From an uncultured Lachnospiraceae bacterium (lineage in GTDB: Bacteria; Bacillota; Clostridia; Lachnospirales; Lachnospiraceae): a stretch of 6,626 bases of DNA. This document shows positions 6,383-6,626 of the stretch, one piece after another. The stretch lies in assembly GCA_946406305.1 (NCBI GenBank), contig CAMJKC010000094.1:1-6626 (forward strand), in the 5' to 3' direction. The notes beneath the pieces were generated by a model that saw only the letters and a list, made by a program, of their open reading frames with translations, did not search any database and was not told the DNA's origin. The translations under genes and the position numbers were made by a program. Numbering within the stretch: position 1 is the first letter of the stretch; the number at the start of each line of letters is the position of its first letter.

Positions 6383-6393
6383 AATAGTAGTAT
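6365..6393 (+). promoter_or_regulatory. Candidate promoter for the tRNA cluster
   Basis: TTGACT (6365-6370) and TAGTAT (6388-6393) have 17-base spacing, with 5/6 and 4/6 consensus matches. Start of transcription would be near 6400, about ten bases before tRNA-His. TATATA at 6391-6396 is an alternative -10 box but with a poor 20-base spacer. Read-through from rplL could also supply these tRNAs. Confidence 0.5.
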
Positions 6394-6410
6394 ATAAAAG
6401 TTGCAATGTG

Positions 6411-6484
6411 GTGGGTGTAGCGCAGTTGGTTAGAGCGCCAGATTGTGGATCTGGAGGTCGTGGGTTCAAGTCCCATTATCCACC
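6411..6484 (+). tRNA. tRNA-His (anticodon GTG)
   Basis: A full cloverleaf is present. The acceptor stem pairs 6411-6417 with 6477-6483 (two G-U wobbles). The D arm starts at 6420. The anticodon stem CCAGA/TCTGG (6438-6442 with 6450-6454) frames GTG at 6445-6447. The T stem pairs 6460-6464 with 6472-6476 around TTCAAGT. The discriminator is C6484, and G6410 can serve as the His-specific G-1 opposite it. The next bases are CAC, so CCA is not encoded in this alignment and must be added by the CCA-adding enzyme. Confidence 0.97.
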
Positions 6485-6491
6485 CACACAA

Positions 6492-6563
6492 TGGGCCATA
6501 GCCAAGCGGTAAGGCACAGGACTTTGACTCCTGCATTCGATGGTTCGAATCCATCTGGCCCAG
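6492..6563 (+). tRNA. tRNA-Gln (anticodon TTG)
   Basis: The acceptor TGGGCCA (6492-6498) pairs perfectly with TGGCCCA (6556-6562), and the discriminator is G6563. The anticodon stem CAGGA/TCCTG (6517-6521 with 6529-6533) frames TTG at 6524-6526. The T stem GATGG/CCATC encloses TTCGAAT (6544-6550). CCA is not encoded; CTT follows. It lies seven bases after tRNA-His, suggesting one precursor transcript. Confidence 0.97.
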
Positions 6564-6567
6564 CTTT

Positions 6568-6626
6568 GTGGCACTAGCTCAGTCGGTAGAGCACTTGACT
6601 TTTAATCAAGTTGTCGGGGGTTCGAT
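6568..6626 (+). tRNA. tRNA-Lys (anticodon TTT), cut by window edge
   Basis: The 5' acceptor strand is GTGGCAC (6568-6574) and the D arm begins at 6577. The anticodon stem CTTGA/TCAAG (6594-6598 with 6606-6610) frames TTT at 6601-6603. The T stem's 5' strand GGGGG (6616-6620) and TTCGAT of the T loop close the window. The 3' third lies outside. It starts four bases after tRNA-Gln, so it belongs to the same cluster. Confidence 0.95.

Noticed and set aside
6254..6554. Two overlapping - strand frames of 71 codons each across the tRNA genes
   Set aside because: They are translations of antisense tRNA-His and tRNA-Gln. Peptides such as MDSNHRMQESKS and GLEPTTSRST are well-known false proteins produced by tRNA genes.
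1..6626. CRISPR repeats, transposon ends, phage genes or attachment sites
   Set aside because: No regularly spaced repeats, transposase or integrase were seen on either strand. The tRNA genes could serve as integration targets, but no duplicated tRNA 3' end is visible in the window.

Overview
The window is strongly AT-rich and every gene lies on the + strand. Codon use (AGA/AAA/ATA-rich), perfect AGGAGG ribosome binding sites ahead of the ribosomal protein genes, an L10 leader, and the sequence style of the aspartate kinase, L10 and L7/L12 proteins all point to a low-GC Bacillota, most likely a member of the Clostridia. The genus cannot be read from the sequence alone.

Layout. (1) Positions 1-2612 hold a two-gene restriction-modification cassette: a small putative type II restriction endonuclease (7-552), then a TaqI/Eco57I-like adenine-N6 DNA methyltransferase with an N-terminal helix-turn-helix (573-2612). 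(2) Positions 2598-5273 hold a lysine/diaminopimelate module: a consensus sigma-A-type promoter whose -35 box lies inside the last codons of the methyltransferase, lysA (diaminopimelate decarboxylase), and four bases later an aspartate kinase. (3) Positions 5290-6336 hold the autoregulated rplJ-rplL unit: a perfect TTGACA/TATAAT promoter, an L10 leader RNA in which an antiterminator and an intrinsic terminator can be drawn as mutually exclusive hairpins, then L10 and L7/L12. (4) From 6349 to the right edge there is a 13-bp perfect AT-rich inverted repeat overlapping a promoter, followed by tRNA-His(GTG), tRNA-Gln(TTG) and tRNA-Lys(TTT); the last is cut by the window edge.

How the parts work together. 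The restriction pair is accessory defence DNA placed directly against a housekeeping promoter. LysA and aspartate kinase are the last and first enzymes of the aspartate-to-lysine route and are probably translationally coupled. rplJL makes the ribosomal stalk and is probably controlled by its own product through the leader. The tRNAs appear to have their own promoter. The most unusual points are the rplJL pair lying apart from its usual rplKA and rpoBC neighbours, the explicit leader switch, the restriction cassette abutting lysA, and the palindrome overlapping the tRNA promoter. I found no CRISPR array, transposase, phage gene or clearly unprecedented system. The least characterised protein here is the small putative endonuclease.
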